The position numbers and the translations under genes were made by a program. The notes below the pieces were generated by a model. That model was not told where the DNA came from and ran no database searches. It saw nothing but the letters and a program-made list of their open reading frames with translations. From contig JAKSZU010000018.1 of the NCBI GenBank assembly GCA_026018925.1, positions 1,984,001-2,048,000 of the forward strand: DNA of 64,000 bases, in the 5' to 3' direction. The DNA is from Tupaia tana. Lineage: Eukaryota > Chordata > Mammalia > Scandentia > Tupaiidae. Positions 1-9,598 of this stretch are shown in pieces; position 1 is the first letter of the stretch, and the number at the start of each line of letters is the position of its first letter.

Positions 1-84
1 TGTGCTTGCATGTCCAAAATCCGAAGAGGAGAAGGGATTGTGGTGTGGCCCTCCCCTCCTCTCCGTCCCTCTCTGGTATTGCCT
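1..84 (+). mobile_element. SINE fragment, left edge
   Basis: Body and tail of an old family member (cccaaaatcc...aggagaagggattg) cut by the window edge; the 14-bp minisatellite follows directly. Confidence 0.7.
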
Positions 85-818
85 GCTCTGCTCAGCCCGC
101 TCTGCTCAGCCCGCTCTGCTCAGCCCGCTCTGTGCCCCCTCTGCTCAGCCCCCTCTGCTCAGCCCCCTCTGCTCAGCCCGCTCTGCTCAGCCCCCTCTGC
201 TCAGCCCGCTCTGTGCCCCCTCTGCTCAGCCCCCTCTGCTCAGCCCCCTCTGCTCAGCCCCCTCTGCTCAGCCCCCCTCTGCTCAGCCTGCTCTGTGCCC
301 CCTCTGCTCAGCCCCCTCTGCTCAGCCCCCTCTGCTCAGCCCGCTCTGCTCAGCCCGCTCTGCTCAGCCCCCTCTGCTCAGCCCGCTCTGCTCAGCCCGC
401 TCTGCTCAGCCCCCTCTGCTCAGCCCGCTCTGCTCAGCCCGCTCTGCTCAGCCCCCTCTGCTCAGCCTGCTCTGTGCCCCCTCTGCTCAGCCTGCTCTGT
501 GCCCCCTCTGCTCAGCCCCCTCTGCTCAGCCCGCTCTGCTCAGCCCGCTCTGCTCAGCCCGCTCTGCTCAGCCCCCTCTGCTCAGCCCGCTCTGCTCAGC
601 CCCCTCTGCTCAGCCCGCTCTGCTCAGCCCCCTCTGCTCAGCCCCCTCTGCTCAGCCCGCTCTGCTCAGCCTGCTCTGTGCCCCCTCTGCTCAGCCCCCT
701 CTGCTCAGCCCCTCTGCTCAGCCTGCTCTGTGCCCCCTCTGCTCAGCCCCCTCTGCTCAGCCCCTCTGCTCAGCCTGCTCTGTGCCCCCTCTGCTCAGCC
801 CGCTCTGCCCGCTCTGCG
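85..818. repeat. 14-bp minisatellite, about 50 units
   Basis: Tandem units of gctctgctcagccc with C/G variation at one position and scattered shorter variants (ctctgtgccccctctgctcag). No unit contains a stop in any + frame, so all three frames stay open and give meaningless Leu/Ser/Pro/Cys/Ala ORFs of about 300 residues. Intronic. Confidence 0.97.
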
Positions 819-2548
819 CCTGCATCTCGTGTGCACTGGCATTCTGGCCGTTCTGCTGTCCGCAGGGCCTGAGTGTCCGTGGCAGCACGTCCGGAGGCCG
901 GAAGCTGCCGTCCCCACTGCTGACTGCCGGGACGGGATGGCTTTCATGCCACAGCGCACTTACTGTGGTCTCTCACTGAGAACCTTGGTGCTTAGACGGG
1001 CTTCGGGCCAGAACATTCGCAGGAGCAGTGCTGGGGGCCTTGGGCTTCATTAACAGCAGAGGTCCCGAAGGTGAAGATGGCCTATGGCACCCGCGGCCAC
1101 GTGATGGGCTCTCTGGGAGCCACGCTCCGTGGACTGGCAGTTTTCATCCTTACCATACCCAGGACAGCCCATGGCAGGACCGTCCCCACTCCACAGAGGA
1201 GGACAGGCACGGAGAGGTCCTGTCAGTCTCCCTGGTCAGACAGACGCTTCTGTGGACTAGGTGTTGCCAAGTGGGTCTTAGTGGTGGTGGCATGTCCTGG
1301 CCGAGACCCGCCGGCCCCCAGGTGTGGCGCTTCGGGATGGGCACTCCTCAGGAGCGGAGGCTCGCCGCGGGGCTCTGGTGCCTTCTGCTGAGGCCCGAGC
1401 GGTAACCATCTCTCGCTCTCTGATGAGCAGTCCTTGGGTAAGTAAGGTTAGAAGGAATGCTTTTCCATGGAAAACAGGTTTTGGTTAGCGTTGGCTCTCA
1501 CTTGGCCTAAGTCAGCAAATAGATCTCACTAGTAAGCTGTCTGTTTCCTTCTGGTTTTCAGAGACATGTAATGACTATTTCAGTAAAATGCTTACAAATC
1601 ACTTCTCGTTTTGATCATATGGGTTTATTTATTTTTTTGGTCTTTTTCAACTGCCATGAAAGTATCTCAGGATGCAGGTCTGCTTCTTCACTGGCCCGTG
1701 CTGGGGTAGGGGTGTCCTGCAGGTGCTCGCAGCTGAGGGGCCCGCCCTCGTCACCTCAGTTCAGGGAGCTGCAGCCAGGAGGATGTTCCGCCCTGCTCCT
1801 CTTGCCTCAGGGCCCCTGCGCCTAGCTCCCACTTGGGGTCTGCCCAGCCTGCTGTGGCTCCCTGGCCTTGGGGTCTAGGCCACCTCCCCACTTGCTCCCT
1901 CCCTGGAGGGGCCACCCAGTGGGGGATGGTTATGCCGCAGTCCCGTCGTTCCCATTTCTCCATCCTGTGGGGATTTGAGGTTACTCACACATGCCCATCG
2001 CTGAGGCCAGGATGCACTCCGCCCTTGAGGCCTGTTCCCGGGGCCGCCTTACCCACCAGGCCCCCGGGCTGCCCAGGAAGGCCTCCTCTTGGCCGAGGCT
2101 CTCTCCAGCACTTCTGGAAGTGCCTCTGGTGGCACCCAGCTCGCAGGGGAGGGGCGGAGCGGGCATGCGGCGAGGAGGGTGGCTCTCCTCTGCGTTCAGT
2201 GTCATCCGCGTCTTGTAGGAAGGTGTTTATATTTAGACTTTGCTGTCTAGCTTCCCCCCTGATTCTGAAAGTAGTGACTTCCTTACAGAAAAATTGGAAA
2301 ACAGGAAAGTATGAAACCGCCCAGGAACACTTACTTTCAGTGTGTTGGCACGTTTCCTTCCGCCTTCCCGGTGCCTGTGTGTGCACGCCCCAACACGGAT
2401 CCAAGCCTGAGCACCCCCATCACTCTCGTTTCTCAGCGCAGTCTGGATAGACCGTGTGGCATTTACTCACAGACACGGGTTTATGGACATACTAAACTGT
2501 TACTCTCAGAATGTTCTGTTGTTCACATTTAATGTGCTCCTTTAATTT
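819..2548. other. ZCCHC14: intron, no gene seen
   Basis: GC-rich unique sequence with overlapping spurious ORFs on both strands. A weak antisense SINE-body remnant may lie near 1915-1985. No exon of ZCCHC14 was recognised. Confidence 0.6.
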
Positions 2549-2781
2549 AGTTTCTTTGCTATAGGGAGTGTTCACTTGCCAGAGGCAAATGTGGGGAGGC
2601 TATGAGGCATCGCCCCCAGGGGGTGGCCATGTGCAGTCCCTTCTTCTCTAGTCTCCTCGGGATTTGGGGCACACATGCACATATGCCTGGTATGATTTTC
2701 AAGCCACCAGGTCCAGGACTCAAACTGCAGGGTCGGCCATGTGGGGTCTAGCACCTTAACCTCCACACCACCTGCTGACCC
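2549..2781 (-). mobile_element. old tRNA-SINE, source of the 26-bp array
   Basis: Antisense copy: tttgctataggg tail region, ggggtggccatg body, then ccaccaggtccagg and a tRNA-like head ending cacaccacctgctgaccc, which then repeats. Confidence 0.9.
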
Positions 2782-3516
2782 TTAACCTCCACACCACCTG
2801 CTGACCCTTAACCTCCACACCACCTGCTGTCCCTTAACCTCCACACCACCTGCTGACCCTTAACCTCCACACCACCTGCTGCCCCTTAACCTCCACACCA
2901 CCTGCTGACCCTTAACCCCCACACCACCTGCTGACCCTTAACCCCCACACCACCTGCTGACCCTTAACCCCCACACCACCTGCTGACCCTTAACCCCCAC
3001 ACCACCTGCTGACCCTTAACCCCCACACCACCTGCTGTCCCTTAACCCCCACACCACCTGCTGACCCTTAACCCCCACACCACCTGCTGACCCTTAACCC
3101 CCACACCACCTGCTGTCCCTTAACCCCCACACCACCTGCTGTCCCTTAACCCCCACACCACCTGCTGACCCTTAACCCCCACACCACCTGCTGACCCTTA
3201 ACCCCCCACACCACCTGCTGACCCTTAACCCCCACACCACCTGCTGACCCTTAACCCCCACACCACCTGCTGACCCTTAACCCCCACACCACCTGCTGAC
3301 CCTTAACCCCCACACCACCTGCTGACCCTTAACCCCCACACCACCTGCTGACCCTTAACCCCCCACACCACCTGCTGACCCTTAACCCCCACACCACCTG
3401 CTGACCCTTAACCCCCACACCACCTGCTGACCCTTAACCCCCACACCACCTGCTGACCCTTAACCCCCACACCACCTGCTGACCCTTAACCTCCACACCA
3501 CCTGCTGTCCCTTAAC
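2756..3516. repeat. 26-bp minisatellite derived from a SINE end, about 29 units
   Basis: Units of ttaacctccacaccacctgc plus tgaccc. The first units say 'cctcc', the bulk 'cccccac', and the last again 'cctcc'. The unit equals the terminal segment of the antisense SINE at 2549-2781, which runs straight into the array, so the array grew by tandem duplication of the SINE head. Confidence 0.96.
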
Positions 3517-4640
3517 TTGCGCTTTGAAAGCTAAGGTGACCCTACTAGCACACATGCGTTCGGCAGCGTCACTGTTAGTCATGTCCTTAGAGAAGGTCCC
3601 TCCAAATGGGCTGCGTACCGCAAGGCCCGGAGGTCGTCAGGGCTGCTAAGACATTGGCACCGAGTCCCACTTGCTGGCCACGGTGAGCACCACTCTGACA
3701 GGGTTTTGTTAAGGTTGCTGTGGGAACTGGCACTGTCCAGGTCCGCTGAGGACAGGATGTGGAGCCGGAGTGCACAGGCGTGGGAGCCCCCAGGAGCGCC
3801 AGCGCCTGACTCACAGCCGTGTGGCCTCTGGTTCCCGTCGTCACGTCAGAGGTTTGTTTGGATCACAGCACGTCTGCGCATTAAAGTGCTGGTTTCTCAG
3901 GACAGTGGCTTTACGGGGTCTGTCCAGACCCTCTGGTCACTCGGGCTGTGAGCGCACACCCTTGAGTGCTGTGGTGTGCTTTTCCCCGGTTGGTGAGGAA
4001 GGTCAGATTGGGTCCGTCCTGCAGAACCGAGGGCCGGCCAACTACGCTGCACGACCCAGGTGCTGGAGCGGGTCATCGGTGTGAGGATTGAGCTGCTGAG
4101 AGGACGCGAGGACGCAAGGCTGCCCAGGGACCACTTCTCTGGTCAGGCCGGATTGCCAGGGCCCGTAGCAAGGAAGGACGAGGTCCCCTCCTCGAGTGTC
4201 TCCGGGCTTTTTCTTTCCCCAGGGAGGGCCGAGCCCGAGGGTGGGGGCTGCAGCTCCGCTCTCTCAGCCCGCAGCCGGCGGTGGAGCCTTTCCGGACACC
4301 GGGAAGCAGGGAACTGCAGAAATGGCACGGCCCCTGTGACTGGGTCAGCAGTGGGACCTGTCCTGTCCCAGTTGCCAGAGGCATCTCGAAACAGCCTTCG
4401 TGCTCACGGCCACTGTGGCAGGATCTCACACCAGCTCCCGGGGTGCTCGGGAAGAGAAGCTTGTCTGTCCTTCACTTCATGGCTGTCCCCAGTGAGTGGC
4501 CGAGTTCGCAGTCCTGTGTCTTTGGGCACAGGTGGGGGGGGGGGGGGGCGTGCCACTTAAGTCTGACTGGGGTCAGTGTGCCCATAGGGATGACTTGGGT
4601 TGATCTTTTAATGACACAGGTTTTTAAAATTTCAATCTCT
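3517..4640. other. ZCCHC14: intron, no gene seen
   Basis: Unique sequence with no recognised repeat or exon, except a G homopolymer of about 17 near 4533-4549. Confidence 0.6.
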
Positions 4641-4644
4641 TCTG

Positions 4645-4857
4645 GGCCAGCCCCATGGGCTACTGTGGGGAGACAGACCCTATAGGGCTACAGTGGTTTG
4701 GATTATGGATCTGGTGGCTTGAAAACCACTCCAGGCTTGTGTGCATGTGTGCACCCCAAATTCTGCCAGGCTGGAGAAATGGAGGAGAAGAGATTGAAGC
4801 AAGGCCATGCCCCTTTGGGGAGTGCTTTCTTCCTCTGGCGATTAAAAAAAAAAAAAA
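4645..4857 (+). mobile_element. old tRNA-SINE
   Basis: Diverged sense copy (gggccagccccatgg head, ggtggcttgaaaacca middle, A13 tail). Confidence 0.8.
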
Positions 4858-4879
4858 TCTCTTCTAAAAATTGTGGTTC

Positions 4880-5096
4880 TTGGGACCTGCAGATGGAGTA
4901 ACGGTCACGTCCCATTTAGGCAGTCACAGTTCGAGTTCCAGACCCGGTGACCTAAAACTCACACTGGCTGCGTGTGCATGCGTGACCAAGATTCCTAGAG
5001 GAGAATGGAGAAGGGATTGTGGAGTGGCCCCGGGGTGACCTGTCCCTCCATCCCTCTGGTGAGCACACGCGTCCTACAGCGAAACTCTCTTAAATG
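4880..5096 (+). mobile_element. tRNA-SINE
   Basis: Sense copy with gacctgcagatggagtaac head and agaggagaatggagaagg body. Confidence 0.85.
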
Positions 5097-5128
5097 TGGT
5101 TCTGACCTGTGGACTTGAAGGTGAGATT

Positions 5129-5359
5129 GTTAAGTTTTTTACCATAGCGTGTGCTTGCCAGAGACAGGGAGGGGAAGGGGGAGGCTGCCCCTCGGGTATG
5201 GCCATGCCCTAGCTCCTTGCCCTCCATTCTCCTGTCAAGGTTGGGACATGCACATACACACGCCTGCTGTGGCTTTCAGGCCGACAGGCCCAGGACCCGA
5301 ACTGCAGTCAGCTGTGTGGAAGTCCATTGCCCTCAGCACCATGCCACCTGCTGGCCCGT
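5129..5359 (-). mobile_element. old tRNA-SINE
   Basis: Antisense copy ending in the head-derived accatgccacctgctggccc. Confidence 0.85.
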
Positions 5360-7800
5360 GAAGGTGAATTTTAAGCACAGAGCTTTGAGGCAGCCTGTCC
5401 AGTGTTCGTCTTTTCCATTATACATCCCTGACCGAGGTAGACCTTCTCTAAAAACGTCGGTGTTGGAGGAAGACACTGGTGGCAAGCTGGTTCTCCCTGG
5501 TGCTGTTGCCGTGGTGACCAGGGTGCCTCCCCTGGTGGGCTCTTCGACACCCTCTGACCTGGCTTCCTCAGTAGGAAAGGGACTGGGACCCTTTGGCGTC
5601 CCACCCAAAGGGAGGGTGCCTGCCCGTGGCGAGCTCTGGACCTTGGCCACTCCTGCAGCTTCCCTGGCTGGGAGCTGGCGGGTGTGGGTGCCAGGCCCAC
5701 CCCAGGCTCCCAGACCAGAGCCTGTGTGCCAGTGGGTCTGCCTGGACTTATCGGCACACGGGCGCTTTGTTCGGCCTAGTGGTGGACGCTGTGAGCTGCC
5801 CAGGCCCAGGGCCCTGGGTGGTGGTGCTGGGGTCCCTGGTGCAGCAGGTGCTGAGCCAGGTGCAGAGGGCACTGCCGTGCGACCAAAGCTCTGGCTGGAT
5901 GTGCTGGCATTCTCGCCGAGGATGTCGGGGGGTGGGGGGTCCCTGCAGTGGACAGCCAGGATCGGGGAGCGGCAGCCCGGGCGGGACATGTGCAGGTGTG
6001 GCCAGGTGTGTTCTCCCAGGAGGTTCGGAACTAACGGAAACGGGCTGCCCAGGCGTTGGCAGAGCATTTGCGCCGGCTCCTGCGCAGCAGCAGAGGCCGT
6101 GCTGGGGACCGTGACGGCACCTTCTCCTGTGTGTGGCGATGACTGGAGCGCAGCGTGAGCCTGAGTCACAGCATTCGAGTCGACCACACTGGTCACGTGG
6201 GGCAAATTAACTCACCCCAAAGTAACCCCCACGGCATTTCTGGGAAACACAAGTGAAGACAGCTTTCTGTGTAAACTAAGAGCAACTGAAGATAAAGGCT
6301 CGGCTGGAAAAAGTGAGCGTTTGGAAAACAGAAGAACGCCCTGGGGGACACCGAGCAGGGCAAGCCGGGCGGGCCCCTCCGCTCCGGGAGCTGGGATGGC
6401 GGAGGGCGTCTGCTGTCTCTGCCGGCTGGGCGCGAGGTGCTGGCGGGGCCGCCCCCAGTTGCCTGTTCTGTTTGTAGCTGGGCAGATGGGCGGCCCCCAG
6501 CTTTTCCTGCTAATCCGCAGAGAGGACTTCCTGTTTCCTCTGGCTGGGGACTCCCAGATGAGGGAGGGCCTGGCGGACCTGGGCTGGCTGCAAATGAGAA
6601 TCCCGAGCGCCTCATATGCAAAACAAGAAGCCCAAGCCCCCCACCTGAAACCGGATCCCCTGCTCCGTGCCGGGTGGCCGAGGCTGGAGCCCCATTCTGG
6701 CACAGCCCTCCTTTCTGCCTGTCTCATTCCCCTCCAGAGGCCAGGAGCTCCGAGGCTGGCACGTGGTGTGTGAGGGCACTTGTGACGACATGTGCTTGAC
6801 ACGTTCTCCATGGGGCAGGGAGGCTCGCCACGCGCTGGAGTTGGAGAGGAGCTCGTGCTCTCCTTGGGACCAGGACTCCGGTGGCTGCCCAGTAGCTGAG
6901 AGTGGTTCGTAGGCTGAGTCGGGGCCAGGGGGCCACAGATACTGTGGTCACACTCATCACGTCGTTAAGGATGTGAGCCTCCTGAGTTGACTCCTGGAGC
7001 GACCCTGTTAGGGACCGAAAACCTCTGAGTAAAGCGAGCTTCTGCCTCATGTCTACCCTGTTGTCGTATTTAATGAGAAAGACGTTCAAAGCCATTGGAT
7101 GAGGGTAGATACTGTGACATCTGAGTGAAATCACCCAACTTAGCTAAATTACAAATGTAATTTCAAAGGTTAACTCTGATAACATCTTGTAAAGCCATCC
7201 AGAGGTGGACTTTCGGAGGGGCACTGGCTGGTGGAACTTCTCTGCTCGAGTTAACATGAGCAACCTGGCAGGGAGCCGCTGCCATTCTCGAGTGGTGTCC
7301 CTCGAGTTGCCAGGACCTGTGTGTGGAGCCCTGCGAGGACTTTCTGCTTGGGTGGCTCTTGCAGAGCTGGGAGTGAGCTAGCCACGGCCATGGGTGAGGT
7401 CTGCTGAAGCCGTCTGTCTGAGAAGGTCATCCCGCCCCACGGGTTCAGCTGACTCCACTCTCGTCCTGGCTCTGAAGGGTCTGGCCTCCCTGCCTGAGGT
7501 CCGGCTCCACCCCCCAGAGCCAGCCCCCATCTGGGCAAGCTGTGGGGCTGCACCTGCCATCAGGTGGGAGCAGCCGCAGGCAGGAGAGTCACAGCTGGCT
7601 GGCCTCTGGCCCTGCCCTGAATCTCCCTCTCGCTGGTGCGTGTGTCTCAGCTCATGAAACCGACTCTGCCTGATGGACTTGGAAATTCCTCGCCTGTCTC
7701 TAGTGTCATTTGGAACTTTGAAATAGTTAAATGGTACTTTTTGTAACTCTGAATCCTACAAAAAGCAAATATATTTTGGCTAAAGAATTTCCAATACAGA
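5360..7800. other. ZCCHC14: intron, no gene seen
   Basis: GC-rich unique sequence. The 290-335 aa overlapping open frames at 5151-6205 on both strands are Pro/Gly/Ala/Arg-rich, lack domains and sit inside the ZCCHC14 intron, so they are not called as genes. Confidence 0.6.
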
Positions 7801-7985
7801 GCTAGCCCCATAGCCTTGTAGTCAAGAACTGGATCGACCCCATGGCTGACCACACTGTTTACAGTCCTAGCCCTGGGGACTTGAAAGCCATGCCAGTGCA
7901 TGTGCATGGGTGCCTTCTCCTCTGCGCTCTCTCCGGCTTTCTCTGACAAGCGTATGCACGCTCTGCTGAATAGAAAGTCGAATAC
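7801..7985 (+). mobile_element. degenerate old tRNA-SINE
   Basis: Diverged sense copy recognised from ggacttgaaagccatgcc and the terminal caagcgtatgcacgctctg. Confidence 0.6.
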
Positions 7986-8706
7986 AGCCAGACAGTGAGA
8001 TGTATTGCAACCTCCTCCACCCACCTAGGGAAGTCTCCCCTCTGCAGAGGTCATGTGGTTTTCTGAGCCCTGCTGTGGGGCCCTGGGCTGTTGGCACAGC
8101 CATGCTTTCCCTGGGAAGCAGAAGGGAAGGAGCGGGAGGGGGCCGTGTGAGTGTCCTCGTCACCTGCCACCAGGAGGCCAGCTGCGGGGTCCACCGAGTC
8201 GGGCTCCCATGGACCGGGTTTTCTGCATTGCCAGCTGCTGCGGGGAGCCTCACCCACCAGGTCTTTTCACGTGGAAGTACTTTGTGTGACGGATCCCTAG
8301 AAAGGGAATTGGGATGTAATTTTAGAAAATGCTTTTCCAAACCGTGCCCCTAAATAGACCCGGCTGTATTCTGATCTTACTGTTGTTTCTTAGAGCATTT
8401 TGTGACTTACACAAGATTTATCGAAAGATAGCATTGTCCTGCCGCGTAATCAGGGTTATAGGGAGTGTCTGACAGGGCTGTGCCTCGCCAGGACTAGAGG
8501 CGGCCAGTGTGGTGAGCACTGACACGAGACGAGGGGTCCCAGGTTTGCCTACAGGGCTCCGGGCCGCTGGTGCGTTTCCAGGCCCAGCAGTGGAGAGGTG
8601 AGGAGTTGGTCCTTCCCAGGAAGTGCTCGTTATACCAGTAGTGTGTGCTTCATAGAAAGCAAGGGAAGGACAGTAACTTCAGGAGCAATTTAGAACATTC
8701 CTCATT
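7986..8706. other. ZCCHC14: intron, no gene seen
   Basis: Unique sequence with no repeat or coding signal recognised. Confidence 0.55.
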
Positions 8707-8842
8707 GTTCCAGCAGGCGGCTGGTGGTTAAGGTGCTGGCCTCCCATGTGGACGACCAGTGGCTTGATTTCTCATCCCCTTCTCTTTCTGTCTCTGTGTC
8801 TCTCTCTCTGGTGAGTGCGTATACCCTACAGCAAATTAAAAG
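8707..8842 (+). mobile_element. internally deleted tRNA-SINE
   Basis: Head with ggtggttaaggtgctggc joined directly to the CT-rich 3' part, about 100 bp of body missing. Confidence 0.8.
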
Positions 8843-8876
8843 ATAATGAAAATCAAATTAAAAGTAAATTGTAAGC

Positions 8877-9138
8877 GGGACCAGCAGTTACCGTAATGGC
8901 TATGTCGCTGGACTCCCATGTAGTCGACCGCGGTTCGCGTCCCGGACCCGGTGGCTTAAAACTCACGCCGGGCACATGTGCGTGCGTGCCCAAGATCCCA
9001 AGAGGAGAATGGAGGAGAAGGGATTGCAGCGTGGCCATCCCCCCCGGGGATGATTTCTCGCTTTCTGTCTCTCTGTTTCTCTCTGTCTGGCGAGTGCATG
9101 TGCCCTATAGCAAAAACCTCTCCCCCCCCCCAAAAAAA
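8877..9138 (+). mobile_element. young tRNA-SINE
   Basis: Near-consensus sense copy flanked by the 14-bp target duplication aaagtaaattgtaa (8861-8874 and 9139-9152). Confidence 0.95.
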
Positions 9139-9192
9139 AAAGTAAATTGTAAAAGAATTCCTCATTAAATAGAGAGGAGAAAGATGATTGCA

Positions 9193-9450
9193 CTTTTTTT
9201 TTTTTTTTTAGAGAGAGAGATTGTTTTTTGCTATAGGGCCTGTGCACTCGCCAGAGAGACAGAGACAGGCAGGAAGCGAAAAATCACTCCCTGAGGGGAT
9301 GGCCACACTGCAGTCCCTTCTCCTCCATTCTTTCGGGATCTTGGGTACGCACACACGTGTGCTCAGCATGAGTTTTAAACTGCCGGGCCTGGGACTTGAA
9401 CTGCAGTTGACTATGTCCAGCAACATAATTGTTACTCCATCTGCTGGTCC
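9193..9450 (-). mobile_element. tRNA-SINE next to ZCCHC14 splice acceptor
   Basis: Antisense copy flanked by tgattgca target duplications (about 9185 and 9452). It ends about 24 nt before the exon at 9475 and faces the copy at 8877. Confidence 0.95.
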
Positions 9451-9474
9451 CTGATTGCATTTTTTCTCCCTCAG

Positions 9475-9598
9475 GTCTCTTCGAGGACCGAGACTCCCGC
9501 CAGCAGTGGCAGTAACAGCCTGGAGAACGCACTGCGCACGTCAGCACATTCCGCGGAGGAGGCACCGCCCAAGAGGCCTGCGGGGAAACACGGCAGAG
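9475..9598 (+). CDS. ZCCHC14: ZCCHC14 first visible coding exon
   Basis: Acceptor tttttctccctcag precedes a phase-0 exon reading SSRTETPASSGSNSLENAL and ending AGKHGR plus one base before a gtgagt donor (phase 1). The segment is serine-rich and low-complexity and carries no known fold. An antisense SINE ends only about 24 nt upstream of this exon, which is unusual. Earlier exons are not seen in the 9.4 kb to the left. Confidence 0.95.

Noticed and set aside
2..1053. Three overlapping + strand ORFs of 288-347 aa
   Set aside because: They translate the 14-bp minisatellite in three frames; no domain, no splice or promoter context.
2756..3516. CRISPR-like array or interstitial telomere
   Set aside because: Direct repeats have no spacers, and CCTTAACC is not a tandem TTAGGG array; the unit derives from a SINE in a mammalian intron.
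5151..6205. Overlapping 335-aa (+) and 290-aa (-) ORFs
   Set aside because: GC-rich intronic sequence with both strands open at once, low-complexity composition, no recognisable domain.
1..9474. Earlier ZCCHC14 exons
   Set aside because: I looked for the conserved N-terminal segments of the family and saw none; they most likely lie left of the window.
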